Of a stretch of DNA of 64,000 bases, positions 16,911 to 26,677 are shown piece by piece. The first letter of the stretch is position 1; the number at the start of each line of letters is the position of its first letter. The DNA comes from Bacillus thuringiensis (GTDB lineage Bacteria > Bacillota > Bacilli > Bacillales > Bacillaceae_G). The stretch covers positions 5,113,501-5,177,500 of the forward strand of contig NZ_CP155559.1 in the NCBI RefSeq assembly GCF_022095615.2, given 5' to 3'. The translations under genes and the position numbers were made by a program. A model generated the notes under the pieces. It searched no databases and was not told the DNA's origin. It was given only the letters and a program-made list of their open reading frames with translations.

Positions 16911-18212
16911 ATGCTTGGGGTTTTTAAAAAACATACAAATAAAACACACGCCAGTATACTTGAATTAAGTAAGGATCAACAAATCACTTTTAACGTGCCT
17001 ACTAATTCTGAATTGAAAATTCAAATGGATATGCTACATATTTCAAAGGAAGATTTACAAATCGTAAAGATACTACAGCCCTTTATTTATGAAGAAATTG
17101 ATTGGATTACGGAAAAATTCTATGCCAATATTACAAAACAGCCAAATTTAATTACTATTATTGAACGTTATAGTTCTATTCCAAAACTAAAGCAAACTTT
17201 AAAAACACATATAAAAGAATTATTCAGCGGAGATATGCATGAAGATTTTATTGAACAACGTGTTCGAATTGCAAAAAGACATGTACAAATTGGCTTACAT
17301 AGAAAATGGTATACTGCCGCTTATCAAGAATTATTCCGCTCTATCATGAAGATATTGCAAACAAGATTTAAAACAATTGACGACTTTTCACATTCTATAA
17401 ACGTGATAAATAAATTATTCACCCTTGAACAAGAACTCGTTATTTCGGCTTATGAATCTGAATATGAAAGAATGCAAAAAGAACATGAAAAAGAAAAAGA
17501 AATAACCGCTATGACCATTACGCATATTGCCACAGAACTAGCATCTGTATCTGAAAAAACGAGCGCTTCTATTCAACAGTTAACCGCTAAATCTGAAACT
17601 ATTGTAGAAATTGCCAAAACAGGTACTTCATTAGCTACAACATCGGAAGAAAAAGCGAATAAAGGGAAAGAGCAATTAAATCAGCAAAATAAACGAATGG
17701 AATACATTCAAACGAACATGGAAACGATCATTACAGATACTCATGAACTTCTCAATATTTCTAACAAAATTAATGAAATCATAGATATTGTAAAATCAAT
17801 TGCAGAGCAAACAAATTTACTCGCACTAAATGCTGCTATTGAATCTGCTCGTGCTGGGGAATTTGGTAAGGGCTTCTCTGTTGTAGCTGGAGAAATTCGC
17901 AAGTTATCGGAGCAAACGAAAGAATCTATATTCAACGTTACAAAGCTCGTTGAAAAAACAAATGAACAAATTATTCGTGTCTCTTCTTCAGTGAAACAAA
18001 TCAGCTCCCTCGTATCTGAAGGAACGGATGGTATGTCTGCAACAGATCAATACTTCCAAGAAATTGTAAAAGACATGTCTAACTCGAAAGAACAGAATAA
18101 AAAAATTGAAAATGAGTTAGAAACCATTTCACAAGTAATGAAAGGAATTCAAGACGATTCCTCAAAAATGGCTCTAACAGCTGATAGTTTACAACTGGAA
18201 CTAAACCGATAG
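16911..18212 (+). CDS. hemAT: HemAT globin-coupled oxygen sensor and chemotaxis transducer
   Basis: Soluble methyl-accepting chemotaxis protein of 433 residues that binds heme and signals O2 to CheA. The N-terminal globin domain (about 30-185) holds the proximal His124 in [15 protein letters not shown], matching His123 of B. subtilis HemAT. A coiled-coil signalling domain follows (about 200-433) with the hairpin-tip [23 protein letters not shown]... sequence of MCPs. There is no membrane segment. The start ATG 16911 is set by AGGAGGG about seven bases upstream; an upstream in-frame ATG at 16878 lacks a ribosome site. A near-cre sequence (12 of 14) lies at 16877-16890. No chemotaxis genes adjoin. 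Confidence 0.92.
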   Translation: MLGVFKKHTNKTHASILELSKDQQITFNVPTNSELKIQMDMLHISKEDLQIVKILQPFIYEEIDWITEKFYANITKQPNLITIIERYSSIPKLKQTLKTHIKELFSGDMHEDFIEQRVRIAKRHVQIGLHRKWYTAAYQELFRSIMKILQTRFKTIDDFSHSINVINKLFTLEQELVISAYESEYERMQKEHEKEKEITAMTITHIATELASVSEKTSASIQQLTAKSETIVEIAKTGTSLATTSEEKANKGKEQLNQQNKRMEYIQTNMETIITDTHELLNISNKINEIIDIVKSIAEQTNLLALNAAIESARAGEFGKGFSVVAGEIRKLSEQTKESIFNVTKLVEKTNEQIIRVSSSVKQISSLVSEGTDGMSATDQYFQEIVKDMSNSKEQNKKIENELETISQVMKGIQDDSSKMALTADSLQLELNR

Positions 18213-18277
18213 AGTGAAACTTATGTCAGTAGAGATTCTTTATCTCCGCTAACTCTTAGTCTTCATCTTCCATCCAT

Positions 18278-18308
18278 AAAAAAAGAATCCAAACTGGATT
18301 CTTTTTAT
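18278..18308. terminator. Bidirectional terminator
   Basis: Perfect stem AAAAAGAATCC with GGATTCTTTTT between convergent hemAT and the GT-C gene; its T-run overlaps the GT-C stop. Confidence 0.9.
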
Positions 18309-19618
18309 TTTCTAAAGAATATTTTTTGACAATACACATAACTCATATACACACCAAAGCTTTGCAAAATAAACAAGGCTGGCACGATAAGATTGTAATA
18401 TGCCATATCTACTTGGAAGAGCCTTAACAATACGTATCCGCCAATTAACAAAACGAACAACATATACCCTTCGTTTTGTTGTTTCTTAATAAGAAAGTGT
18501 AATAAAGCTATAGACATAAATAATGTTACCGCTATGTATATAAGTTTTTCACATTTAAATAGAATAGAATGTATTCCCTCACCTGAGAATTGATTAATTA
18601 CTGGCTTTAAAAGTTTAAATCTTTCTTCTTCAATCTCTTTTAGCTTTTGATCAATATGCTCTGTTACGCTTTGATTCTTTGTTGTTTTTTCCTCATTTTT
18701 ACTTTTCCCAATTAAAACAGATTGAACATACGTCTCATTTGAAATTGTATATTGTGACATTCCCATTGTCTGAATTCCATAACTCACACCAAAATGAACA
18801 CTATAAAATAGAATAAGTATCCCTATCATCTTTAATAGTACTTTTTGCTTCGTTGCTGATTGAAAGAGTTCAATTAACAACACATATACAGCAATAAAAA
18901 TAGGAAGAAATAACCCCATTGGGAAAATCATATTACTACATGCAAATAAAATTGCTGAAAGTACCCACATATAAGGATGATCTAAACCTTTATATAAAAG
19001 TATGTAACAAGCCAAATAAAATAAAAATATTGCGAGCGATTCTGATGTTAATAAGGAACTCATAAATATATTCGGAATATATAAAGCGTAAAATACAGAG
19101 GCAATACGGCCGCATTCTTCTCCAAAAACCATTGCTGCAATACGATAAATGAAAAATGCAGTCCCTGTGCAAAATAAAATATTAAATAACTGCAATGCGA
19201 ATACTGTATCGCCAAATACACGAATAATAATTGATTCATAAATAATAAAGGGCAACTGCGCTATGTTCTCTACGTTATTACCAATTGCAATCTGCTTTGC
19301 AGACTCAAACATAGCTTTCATATCACCAATTATTGGAACATCTACAAATAGAACCATACTAAGCCTAACAATTATAGATGTACTTATAAGAAAAACAAGA
19401 AATTGTTTTTCTGTAAAACGATACTGTAAAATCGATGCTACTAACAGCATGAGAATAACAAAAATAACCAATACGATTGTTACACTTGTTGTACTGTCGC
19501 CAAAAAATTGTTTACTTGTTTCAAATGCTGACCAACAACTATAAACAAAAAATGCGAGCATCGCACCAATCATTATTTTACTGAAAAAAGACGAAAAATT
19601 TGTTTGTATATGATTCAT
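18305..19618 (-). CDS. GT-C (GT39-like) polytopic membrane protein, degenerate paralogue
   Basis: Membrane protein of 437 residues with about 11 hydrophobic helices. It is clearly paralogous to the protein at 25124-26587: both share FN/LN-LxCTGT, YALYIP, SS-LT and FLFYL-blocks in order. Asp99 in the first outer loop (PIIGDMKAMF) is kept. However, the R-P pair found in both other GT39-like proteins here reads Phe232-Pro (SNMIFPMG), and the late E-x3/4-R-Y motif reads VDMAYYN. Loss of these charged residues suggests altered or lost catalysis. It may be a pseudoenzyme or a transferase with another donor. Confidence 0.75.
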   Translation of the reverse strand: MNHIQTNFSSFFSKIMIGAMLAFFVYSCWSAFETSKQFFGDSTTSVTIVLVIFVILMLLVASILQYRFTEKQFLVFLISTSIIVRLSMVLFVDVPIIGDMKAMFESAKQIAIGNNVENIAQLPFIIYESIIIRVFGDTVFALQLFNILFCTGTAFFIYRIAAMVFGEECGRIASVFYALYIPNIFMSSLLTSESLAIFLFYLACYILLYKGLDHPYMWVLSAILFACSNMIFPMGLFLPIFIAVYVLLIELFQSATKQKVLLKMIGILILFYSVHFGVSYGIQTMGMSQYTISNETYVQSVLIGKSKNEEKTTKNQSVTEHIDQKLKEIEEERFKLLKPVINQFSGEGIHSILFKCEKLIYIAVTLFMSIALLHFLIKKQQNEGYMLFVLLIGGYVLLRLFQVDMAYYNLIVPALFILQSFGVYMSYVYCQKIFFRK

Positions 19619-19930
19619 ATGTCCATTGCACCTCTATTTCCATTCATAACAAAACGATTCTATCATGAATAGGTACACAGCTGATAGGGAATTTCTATGA
19701 CAAATACAGGGTCCTAATTTTTTCACTTGCAATGTAAGCGAATCCTCTTTTACACTACACTTTATATAGTAATAAATTTTCTTTCAGTTACATGAATACA
19801 AATACAGAAGTTTTACTAACCCTCTTCTGGAATTCTTTACTTCATTAAATATCTATCGATTTTTAATTTTTTGTACTCCACTTACAATACATGGAATTCT
19901 GATTGAAAACAGGAAATAGGGGCTGACCAT
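19619..19930. other. Intergenic region between divergent genes, no clear element
   Basis: This 312-base AT-rich stretch must hold the promoters of the GT-C gene (minus) and the thioesterase gene (plus). Several TATA-like hexamers are present, but no promoter pair, operator or repeat stands out enough to call. Confidence 0.5.
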
Positions 19931-20443
19931 ATGGAAAAGAAATTTATGCGAGAATCCAAAGCAATTAAAACAACACGTGTTTTTCCAAACGATTTAAATA
20001 ATCATCAAACACTTTTCGGAGGAAAATTATTAGCAGAAATTGATAGTATCGCTTCAATTGCAGCTGCAAGACATAGCCGGAAACATTGCGTAACGGCATC
20101 TATCGATTCTGTTGATTTTTTAACTCCAATTCACCAAGCTGATTCTGTTTGTTACGAAGCATTCGTATGTTATACAGGAAAGTCTTCAATGGAAGTGTTC
20201 GTAAAAGTAATTGCAGAGAATTTATTAGCTGGCGAACGTAGAATAGCTGCAACATGTTTCATTACATTCGTTGCATTAAAAGATGGAAAACCTTCATCTG
20301 TCCCACAAGTACTACCGGAAACTGAAGAAGAACATTGGCTACACACAACTGGTTCTGAGCGTGCAGAAAACAGGAAAAAAGGACGTGTAAAAAGCAAGGA
20401 AATGGCTGAAGTTTTAACTTTAAGTAAACCTTGGAGTATATAG
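19931..20443 (+). CDS. Acyl-CoA thioesterase (hotdog fold)
   Basis: Single hotdog-domain thioesterase of 170 residues, in the YciA/YkhA/BFIT-like group that hydrolyses acyl-CoA to free acid and CoA. The family signature is present: RVFPNDLNNHQTLFGGKLLAEID near residues 17-39, with the Asn-His-x-Thr-x-Phe-Gly-Gly helix and following Asp that shape the active site, then TASIDSVDFLTPI near 56-68. The ATG is preceded by a GGGGCTGACC stretch, a modest ribosome site. It stands alone and ends at a strong terminator. Chain-length preference cannot be predicted. Confidence 0.88.
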   Translation: MEKKFMRESKAIKTTRVFPNDLNNHQTLFGGKLLAEIDSIASIAAARHSRKHCVTASIDSVDFLTPIHQADSVCYEAFVCYTGKSSMEVFVKVIAENLLAGERRIAATCFITFVALKDGKPSSVPQVLPETEEEHWLHTTGSERAENRKKGRVKSKEMAEVLTLSKPWSI

Positions 20444-20467
20444 ACTTTCACCATTAAAACATCTTCT

Positions 20468-20502
20468 GAGCGAATAGCTATCACATATTCGCTCATTTTT
20501 TA
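20468..20502 (+). terminator. Terminator after the thioesterase gene
   Basis: Stem GAGCGAATA with TATTCGCTC, then ATTTTTT. Confidence 0.88.
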
Positions 20503-20613
20503 TAAACAATTCCACACCTTCATACAACCATTACTCCTTTTCACACATATTATGTAATATTTTTATACATACCCGCTCACTATTAACTTTTTCTAATTGA
20601 TAAAATCTCATTT

Positions 20614-20738
20614 ATCCCGCTATTTTCGAGCTGTAAAACTCCCATCTTAAAATTCGGCAGGAGCCCCGTTTCCCGTAAATGCCCGATTGGTGAGGGCTGA
20701 TAATCAACGTGAGATGAACAAAACCCCACTGATTAAAG
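20614..20738. repeat. Dispersed repeat, copy B
   Basis: A 125-base relative of the element at 12361-12502, sharing ACTCCCATCT, AAAATTCGGC-like, CCGATTGGTGAGGG and ATGA-CAAAACC blocks. Its ends are partly self-complementary. The gap between the thioesterase terminator and the flippase (20503-20962) holds only this element and about 220 bases of AT-rich DNA before the flippase ribosome site (GAAAGGTG). A 74-codon open frame across it has no ribosome site and is not called. Confidence 0.65.
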
Positions 20739-20962
20739 TTTCACTTTATAATACGCTTCTATCCCATCAACAGTTGCTTTACAAAGTTTATGTAGGGTAC
20801 ACTTATACGGGTGGTCAACAAAACAATTTAAGGATTTGTAAACAGTGTAGAAAACACCTTACACTTCATTATATTGAGAGAATTAACTCTAGTAAAAAAA
20901 CCTTACTATGACATAGCAAGTATTTTAATGAAACTGGATTATTTTAATGGAAAGGTGAAATT

Positions 20963-22417
20963 ATGCAGAAATCAATTGCTTCAAATATTTTTTATAAAAT
21001 ACTGCTCAACACGTTTAATATTATACTTCCAATTTTAGTTGGTCCTTACGCATATCGAACGTTAGGAGCAAGTTCAATCGGCACCGTTAATCTTGCTGAA
21101 ACTTTTTTCAATTACTTCTTCGTGTTCGCCGTATTTGGTGTATATCAATATGGTTTACGTGAAATTAGCTTAATTAAAAACGATAAAAAGAAAGTTTCTA
21201 AATTATTTACAAGTCTCTATGTAATTAATTTCACAACTAGTATTTTGGCTTTATCAGGCTTTGTGCTCTTTAGTTATATTGGATACGGACATGAAAGTCT
21301 ATTTCCTGTTCTTCTTATTTTCGGTTTTAACTTTATATCTAATATGTTTTATGTGGAATGGTTCAATGAAGCATATGAAAATTATGACTTCATCACTAAA
21401 AAAACAGTTATCGTTCGATTAATCTATGTCGTACTTCTTTTCTCTTTCATTCATGGGGTCGACGATTACAAAACATATGCTGGTTTATTAGTATTATCGA
21501 CATTTTTAAACCACTCTATTAGCTTTATATATGTGAAACGCCAAGTGAAATTTGATTTTTCCGACTTAACGATTATTCCTCATTTGAAACCGTTACTATT
21601 AGTCTTAATTTTTTCAAATGCTAATATTTTATATACTCAATTAGATCGTCTTGTTTTAGGGGTATATGTTGGAAAAGAAGAAGTTGCATATTACGTAATG
21701 GCTTTTCAAATTATGATGATTATTAATACACTTATGTTAAGTGTTGTACAAGTAACCGTTCCAAGACTGTCTTACTTATCAGGGAACGCATCTGAAATGG
21801 AATACGAATCATTATTAAACAAAATTTCAAAAGTATATTTCATTACCCTATTCCCTGCCTCAATTGGTTTAATGCTCATTGCTCATGGAGCTGTTGTTAT
21901 TTACGGTGGACAACAATTTGCTGAGGCTGGTAATACATTAATTGTTTTCGCCTTCTATATGATTACAGTCGGTATTGAGTCCATTTTATCGAATCAAATT
22001 ATTTATGTGAAAAAGAAAGAAAGCATTTTAGTGCGATTTTTATTCATTTGTGGATTTATCAACTTAGCATCCAATATTGCACTAATATACTTCCATGTAC
22101 TTACACCAACAACCGCAATTTTCACAACAACAATTGCGAATTGTTTCTTAATCACATTTGAATATATTTATGTGAAAAAGAAATTAAAAGTGAATTATAC
22201 GTTATTCGATATACAAAAACTTAAATATCTATTTTATTCACTAACATTTGTACCGATAGCATTCGTTATTGATATGCTCGTATCCGGACAAATACTACAA
22301 GTTATCCTAGTAATAATGACGTGTGGATTAACATATGCTCTCATCCTCTTTATAACAAAGGATGAAATTCTCTTTTCACTACTTGAAAAGATACTGGCAC
22401 GATTCAAAAAAGCTTAA
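20963..22417 (+). CDS. Wzx-type lipid-linked oligosaccharide flippase
   Basis: MOP/PST-superfamily flippase of 484 residues with about 12 to 14 hydrophobic helices. The opening SIASNIFYKILLNTFNIILP with GPYAYRTLGASSIGTVNLAE matches the polysaccharide transporter (RfbX/Wzx) N-terminus, and LDRLVLGVYVGKEEVAYY near 225 is the conserved mid-protein segment. Such proteins turn undecaprenyl-PP-linked repeat units across the cytoplasmic membrane. It lies 28 bases before a GT2 gene, so both are one operon. It is likely tied to the polysaccharide genes on either side; the substrate is unknown. Confidence 0.9.
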   Translation: MQKSIASNIFYKILLNTFNIILPILVGPYAYRTLGASSIGTVNLAETFFNYFFVFAVFGVYQYGLREISLIKNDKKKVSKLFTSLYVINFTTSILALSGFVLFSYIGYGHESLFPVLLIFGFNFISNMFYVEWFNEAYENYDFITKKTVIVRLIYVVLLFSFIHGVDDYKTYAGLLVLSTFLNHSISFIYVKRQVKFDFSDLTIIPHLKPLLLVLIFSNANILYTQLDRLVLGVYVGKEEVAYYVMAFQIMMIINTLMLSVVQVTVPRLSYLSGNASEMEYESLLNKISKVYFITLFPASIGLMLIAHGAVVIYGGQQFAEAGNTLIVFAFYMITVGIESILSNQIIYVKKKESILVRFLFICGFINLASNIALIYFHVLTPTTAIFTTTIANCFLITFEYIYVKKKLKVNYTLFDIQKLKYLFYSLTFVPIAFVIDMLVSGQILQVILVIMTCGLTYALILFITKDEILFSLLEKILARFKKA

Positions 22418-22445
22418 ACGCAATCTCTAAAAGGAGCTGTTAAAC

Positions 22446-23267
22446 TTGAAATTTTCTTTAATCATGGCTACTTGTGGCAGACGTGATGATATTCTTGACT
22501 TACTAAAATCACTTGAACAACAAACTTACAAAAACTTTGAACTTATCGTAGTAGATCAAAATGATACGCCAATCTCTGATTTATTTGATGAATATAAAGA
22601 TAAATTTTCTATTCACTACATTTATACACCTATTAAAGGCCTATCGAGAGCTCGAAATGCAGGCTTAAAAGTAGCAGATGGTGATTTCATCGCTTTTCCA
22701 GATGATGATTGTATTTATGAAACAAATGTTTTAGAGAGTATATTAGAAACTTTCAACTCTAATAAAGATGTTCATTTCATCTCAACAAACACTACAAATG
22801 TGGAAGGAACGGGTTCTTTAATACACGCACCGGATACAGACATTATTTTAAATAATAAGTATGGATTCATGGGACCTTCTTTCACGCTATTCTTCACAAA
22901 GCAATTTGTACAAGATGTAGGTACATTTGATGAAGATTTAGGTGTTGGTTCTGGCACGATTTATGGAGCTGGTGAAGAAACTGACTTTGTGCTACGTGGA
23001 ATGAAACAAAATTACACTGGTTTATTTAGAAAAGATCTGTTCGTATACCATCCTGTAAAAGAGGAAATTATTAATGAACAATCATTAAAACGTGCTATTT
23101 CTTATGCTGGTGGTTTTGGTAGGGTTATTCGCTTACACTATGGATTCCCTTATTTCTTACGTGCTGTCGCTGCCGCAACATTCCGTATGACACAAAACAT
23201 TTCTAATGATAAGCGTAAATTCCACGCAAATCGCTTACGCGGTATTGTTCGTGGATATTTAAAATAA
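22446..23267 (+). CDS. Glycosyltransferase family 2 protein
   Basis: GT-A fold transferase of 273 residues. Near the start FSLIMATCGRRDDILDLLKSL begins the nucleotide-sugar site. VVDQND follows near 36, GLSRARNAGLKVADGDFIAF near 64-83, and the DxD-type metal motif is DDD at 85-87 (FPDDDCIY). Late GAGEETDFVLR near 180 resembles the catalytic ED base motif. TTG at 22446 is the start, eight or nine bases after AAAGGAG; no ATG fits. It is co-transcribed with the flippase. The transferred sugar is unknown. Confidence 0.88.
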   Translation: MKFSLIMATCGRRDDILDLLKSLEQQTYKNFELIVVDQNDTPISDLFDEYKDKFSIHYIYTPIKGLSRARNAGLKVADGDFIAFPDDDCIYETNVLESILETFNSNKDVHFISTNTTNVEGTGSLIHAPDTDIILNNKYGFMGPSFTLFFTKQFVQDVGTFDEDLGVGSGTIYGAGEETDFVLRGMKQNYTGLFRKDLFVYHPVKEEIINEQSLKRAISYAGGFGRVIRLHYGFPYFLRAVAAATFRMTQNISNDKRKFHANRLRGIVRGYLK

Positions 23268-23271
23268 AAAA

Positions 23272-23316
23272 ACAAGGTGTAACCACTTTTATTAAATGGT
23301 TACACCTTATTTTTTA
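23272..23316 (+). terminator. Terminator of the flippase-GT2 operon
   Basis: Stem AAGGTGTAACCA with TGGTTACACCTT, then ATTTTTT. Confidence 0.92.
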
Positions 23317-23475
23317 TTTCTCTTGACCGCTTATTTCTGGAAAAGCAACCCATCATTCTTTGTAATTGCATCCCCCGCTGGTCAATTACATTATATATTT
23401 TTGAAATGATAGCATTATATCGAAGAATTTAGTATCATGATTCAAGACACTATTTAGAATTGAACGGAGGACATT

Positions 23476-25029
23476 ATGAGCTTATTAACTGTTGAAAAAT
23501 TAGGCCATACATTTGGTGATCGTACATTATTTAAAGATGTATCCATGCGCTTACTCGCAGGAGAACACGTTGGATTAGTTGGAGCAAACGGTGTTGGTAA
23601 ATCAACATTTATGAATATAATTACTGGTCAACTTATCCATGATGAAGGCCGAGTTGAATGGACACCTGGTACAAATTATGGTTACTTAGACCAACATACA
23701 ATTTTAACACCTGGCCGCACAATTCGTGACATATTAGCAGATGCATTTTTACCTTTATTTGAAAAAGAAAAAGCTTTAAATGAAGTTACAGAAAAAATGG
23801 GAACTGCTACACCTGAAGAATTAGAAGAGCTTCTTGAGCAAATGGCAGAAATACAAGATGCTCTTGAAGCAGGCGGTTTCTATTTATTAGATATGAAAAT
23901 TGAGGAAGCAGCGCGCGGTCTTGGAATTGACGCAATTGGTTTAGATCGTGATGTTGCCGCATTAAGTGGCGGACAACGTACAAAAGTGTTACTTGCAAAG
24001 TTACTACTTGAACAACCAGAAGTATTACTATTAGATGAGCCTACCAACTATCTAGACGTTGAACATATTCATTGGTTAACAAATTATTTAAAAGAATATC
24101 CACATGCATTCCTATTAATTTCCCATGATACGGAATTTATGAATAAATGTGTCGATGTTATTTTCCATCTAGAGTTTACAAAAATGACGCGTTATACAGC
24201 GACATATGAAAAATTCCTAGAACTAGCAGAAATTAATAAAAATCAACATATTAATGCTTACGAAAAACAAAAAGAATTTATTAAAAAGCAAGAAGATTTT
24301 ATTGCAAAAAATAAAGCCCGTTACTCAACTACAGGCCGTGCGAAGAGCCGTCAAAAACAACTTGATCGCATGGAGCGTATCGATCGTCCTGAAACAGCTA
24401 TTAAGCCTGAGTTCTCCTTTAAAGAAAGTCGCGCAAGTAGTCGATTTGTCTTCGAAGGGGAAAATGTAGAGATTGGATATACACATGCGTTATTACCAAA
24501 ATTAACAATGACAATTGAACGTGGTGAAAAAATTGCAATTGTTGGATGTAATGGTGTCGGTAAGTCAACACTATTAAAAACGATTTTAGGTAAAATTAAA
24601 CCATTAAGCGGAAAAACAAGTCTTGGTGACTTCTTAAACCCATCATACTTCGAGCAAGAAGTAAAAGCTGATAATATAACACCAATTGATGATGTTTGGA
24701 ATACATTCCCTAGCTTAGACCAACATCAAGTACGTGCAATGTTAGCGAAATGCGGTTTAAAAAACGAACATATCTCTCGTCCACTGAATCAATTAAGCGG
24801 TGGCGAACAAGCAAAAGTTCGTTTATGTAAACTAATGGGCGAAGAAAGTAACTGGCTACTCTTTGATGAGCCAACAAACCACCTTGATGTTACGGCAAAA
24901 GATGAGCTGAAAAAAGCGATGAAAGCATACAAAGGAACAATTCTTCTTGTATGCCACGAACCAGAATTTTATGAAGATTGGATAACAAAAACTTGGGATG
25001 TAGAAAAATGGGCCCAAGAAAATTCTTAA
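23476..25029 (+). CDS. ABC-F family ATPase (YfmM-like)
   Basis: Soluble ABC-F protein of 517 residues with two ATPase domains and no membrane part. Domain 1 has Walker A GANGVGKST near 36, signature LSGGQR and Walker B LLLDEPTNYLD. Domain 2 has GCNGVGKST near 356, LSGGEQ and LLFDEPTNHLD. Between them lies the charged P-site-tRNA interaction linker (about 245-320, rich in Lys, Gln and Glu). ABC-F proteins act on ribosomes; some relieve stalls and some protect from antibiotics. Length and sequence suggest B. subtilis YfmM rather than a resistance factor. An 8-base inverted repeat (TGTAATTG with CAATTACA, 23361-23390) lies upstream. Confidence 0.9.
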   Translation: MSLLTVEKLGHTFGDRTLFKDVSMRLLAGEHVGLVGANGVGKSTFMNIITGQLIHDEGRVEWTPGTNYGYLDQHTILTPGRTIRDILADAFLPLFEKEKALNEVTEKMGTATPEELEELLEQMAEIQDALEAGGFYLLDMKIEEAARGLGIDAIGLDRDVAALSGGQRTKVLLAKLLLEQPEVLLLDEPTNYLDVEHIHWLTNYLKEYPHAFLLISHDTEFMNKCVDVIFHLEFTKMTRYTATYEKFLELAEINKNQHINAYEKQKEFIKKQEDFIAKNKARYSTTGRAKSRQKQLDRMERIDRPETAIKPEFSFKESRASSRFVFEGENVEIGYTHALLPKLTMTIERGEKIAIVGCNGVGKSTLLKTILGKIKPLSGKTSLGDFLNPSYFEQEVKADNITPIDDVWNTFPSLDQHQVRAMLAKCGLKNEHISRPLNQLSGGEQAKVRLCKLMGEESNWLLFDEPTNHLDVTAKDELKKAMKAYKGTILLVCHEPEFYEDWITKTWDVEKWAQENS

Positions 25030-25039
25030 TCCCCTAAAA

Positions 25040-25085
25040 AATATCCCTTTACACTGCTATTTAGCGTGCAAAGGGATTTCGTTTT
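25040..25085 (+). terminator. Terminator after the ABC-F gene
   Basis: Interrupted stem ATCCCTTT...CAC-GCT with AGC-TG...AAAGGGAT, then TTTCGTTTT. Confidence 0.8.
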
Positions 25086-25123
25086 AAAATACCATAAAGT
25101 TTGATAAGGAGTTTTTATATATA

Positions 25124-26587
25124 ATGCAAAGTACATTTTTTCTAAAACTCAATACATTTTTTGTGAAATGTTTATTAGTACTATGTCTAATTATTTCTGC
25201 AGCTATTACATTGGACTCAATATCCGTGGTTAGAGCACAGGCCGACACTCGTTTACTTATTATAATCCCAAGTATCATTTTAATAGGCCTTCTATTTATA
25301 TTTATTGGCTATATTGCCAATAAATATATGTCAAAACTACTATTCACTATTTCGCTTATCATTTTAGCCTTCTCTATTCGATTCATCTGGTTTCTTAATA
25401 TCCAAACTCCCATCGAATCCGATTTTGCTATGATGTACAATGGAGCCGTGCAAGCAACTAAAGGCGATTTTAGTTTTGCTCAAAGCATATATTATACTTC
25501 TTGGGTTTATCAGCTTGGATTTACAATGTACCAAGCTTTGATTATTAATGTATTCGGTGAGGGGACTTTCTTTCTAAAGTTCTTAAATGTGTTATATTGC
25601 ACAGGAACAACATTATTAGTTTACAAAATAACTTCTCACATATTTAATGAGTGGACTGGACGCGTGGCGGGATTAATATATGCATTATATATCCCAAGTA
25701 TTGTATTAAGCTCAGTCCTAACAAATCAGCACCTTGCCACATTCCTATTTTACCTTGGATTTTATTTATTAATTACAAAAGGCTTAAGCCATAAATATAT
25801 GTGGATTTTTATAGGGATATCGCTTTCTTTAGGGGACATTATGCGCCCACTTGGTGGCATCATCCTAATTGCAGTAACTATTTATTTCTTTTTACACGGT
25901 ATGTTAGGGAAATCGAAACGAGATATTTTCACTTCTATTAAAAAACTTTGTGGGATTTTCGTCGTATTTTACCTTGTTCATTACATTATAAGTTATTCAT
26001 TTATATCTGCCGGAATTACACAATACCCACTATCCAACCGTGATCCTCTCTGGAAATTCACAGTAGGACTTAATCATGAAACAAAAGGTGGTTATTCTAC
26101 AACAGATGCAGAATATATGATGTCCTTTGAGATTGGCGAAGAACGAAAAGCCGCTGAAAAGAAACTGATTCAAGAGCGACTAGCTGATCCACAGAAGGTT
26201 TTATCGTTATTCGGTGATAAGTTTACACTCATGTGGGCAGATTACGACTCCGCTCCATCATGGAGTCTACTAACACTGGGGAATACAGATAATAATATGA
26301 TTACTTTACAAAATGACCTTACGAAATATGAAAAGTATATGTATATGACAGCTATGCTATTTGGTACGCTAGCACTTCTATATCTCATATTTACTAAGCA
26401 AAACAACACGCATTACACAATATTTTTACTATTAATAATTGGTTATGTAACTGTTCACTTCTTGATTGAATACCAAACAAGATATCGATACTTTATCATT
26501 CCTAGCTTTACAATCATTCAAAGTTATGGACTATATTTGTGCTATCGATTTATATCAGACAGAAAAATCTCCAAAGTACAAAATTAA
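25124..26587 (+). CDS. GT-C (GT39-like) polytopic glycosyltransferase
   Basis: Membrane protein of 487 residues with about 12 hydrophobic helices, GT39/ArnT-like. The catalytic-type Asp100 follows the first helices (QTPIESDFAMMY). Arg241-Pro (DIMRPLG) and the late E449-YQT-R453-Y motif (FLIEYQTRYRY) are present, as in the protein at 26666-28126. GT-C enzymes use lipid-phosphate sugars on the outer face of the membrane. AAGGAG is 12 bases from the ATG, a long spacing that may mean modest translation. It is convergent with the next GT-C gene. Acceptor and sugar are unknown; GtrA/GtrB nearby could supply the donor. Confidence 0.82.
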   Translation: MQSTFFLKLNTFFVKCLLVLCLIISAAITLDSISVVRAQADTRLLIIIPSIILIGLLFIFIGYIANKYMSKLLFTISLIILAFSIRFIWFLNIQTPIESDFAMMYNGAVQATKGDFSFAQSIYYTSWVYQLGFTMYQALIINVFGEGTFFLKFLNVLYCTGTTLLVYKITSHIFNEWTGRVAGLIYALYIPSIVLSSVLTNQHLATFLFYLGFYLLITKGLSHKYMWIFIGISLSLGDIMRPLGGIILIAVTIYFFLHGMLGKSKRDIFTSIKKLCGIFVVFYLVHYIISYSFISAGITQYPLSNRDPLWKFTVGLNHETKGGYSTTDAEYMMSFEIGEERKAAEKKLIQERLADPQKVLSLFGDKFTLMWADYDSAPSWSLLTLGNTDNNMITLQNDLTKYEKYMYMTAMLFGTLALLYLIFTKQNNTHYTIFLLLIIGYVTVHFLIEYQTRYRYFIIPSFTIIQSYGLYLCYRFISDRKISKVQN

Positions 26588-26634
26588 ACTTTAACCAGTG
26601 AAGAGTTAATCATCAAAACACATTAAAACGAACT

Positions 26635-26677
26635 AAAAAGGCATGAGCCCGGTGCAATACCGTGCTCATGCCTTTTC
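26635..26677. terminator. Bidirectional terminator between convergent GT-C genes
   Basis: Stem AAAAGGCATGAGC-CGGT with ACCG-GCTCATGCCTTTT. The last codons and stop of the minus-strand gene lie inside it. Confidence 0.92.

Noticed and set aside
20687..20911. 74-codon open frame downstream of repeat copy B
   Set aside because: It begins inside the dispersed repeat, lacks a ribosome binding site, and its composition (many Leu, Tyr, His without domain pattern) looks like non-coding AT-rich DNA.
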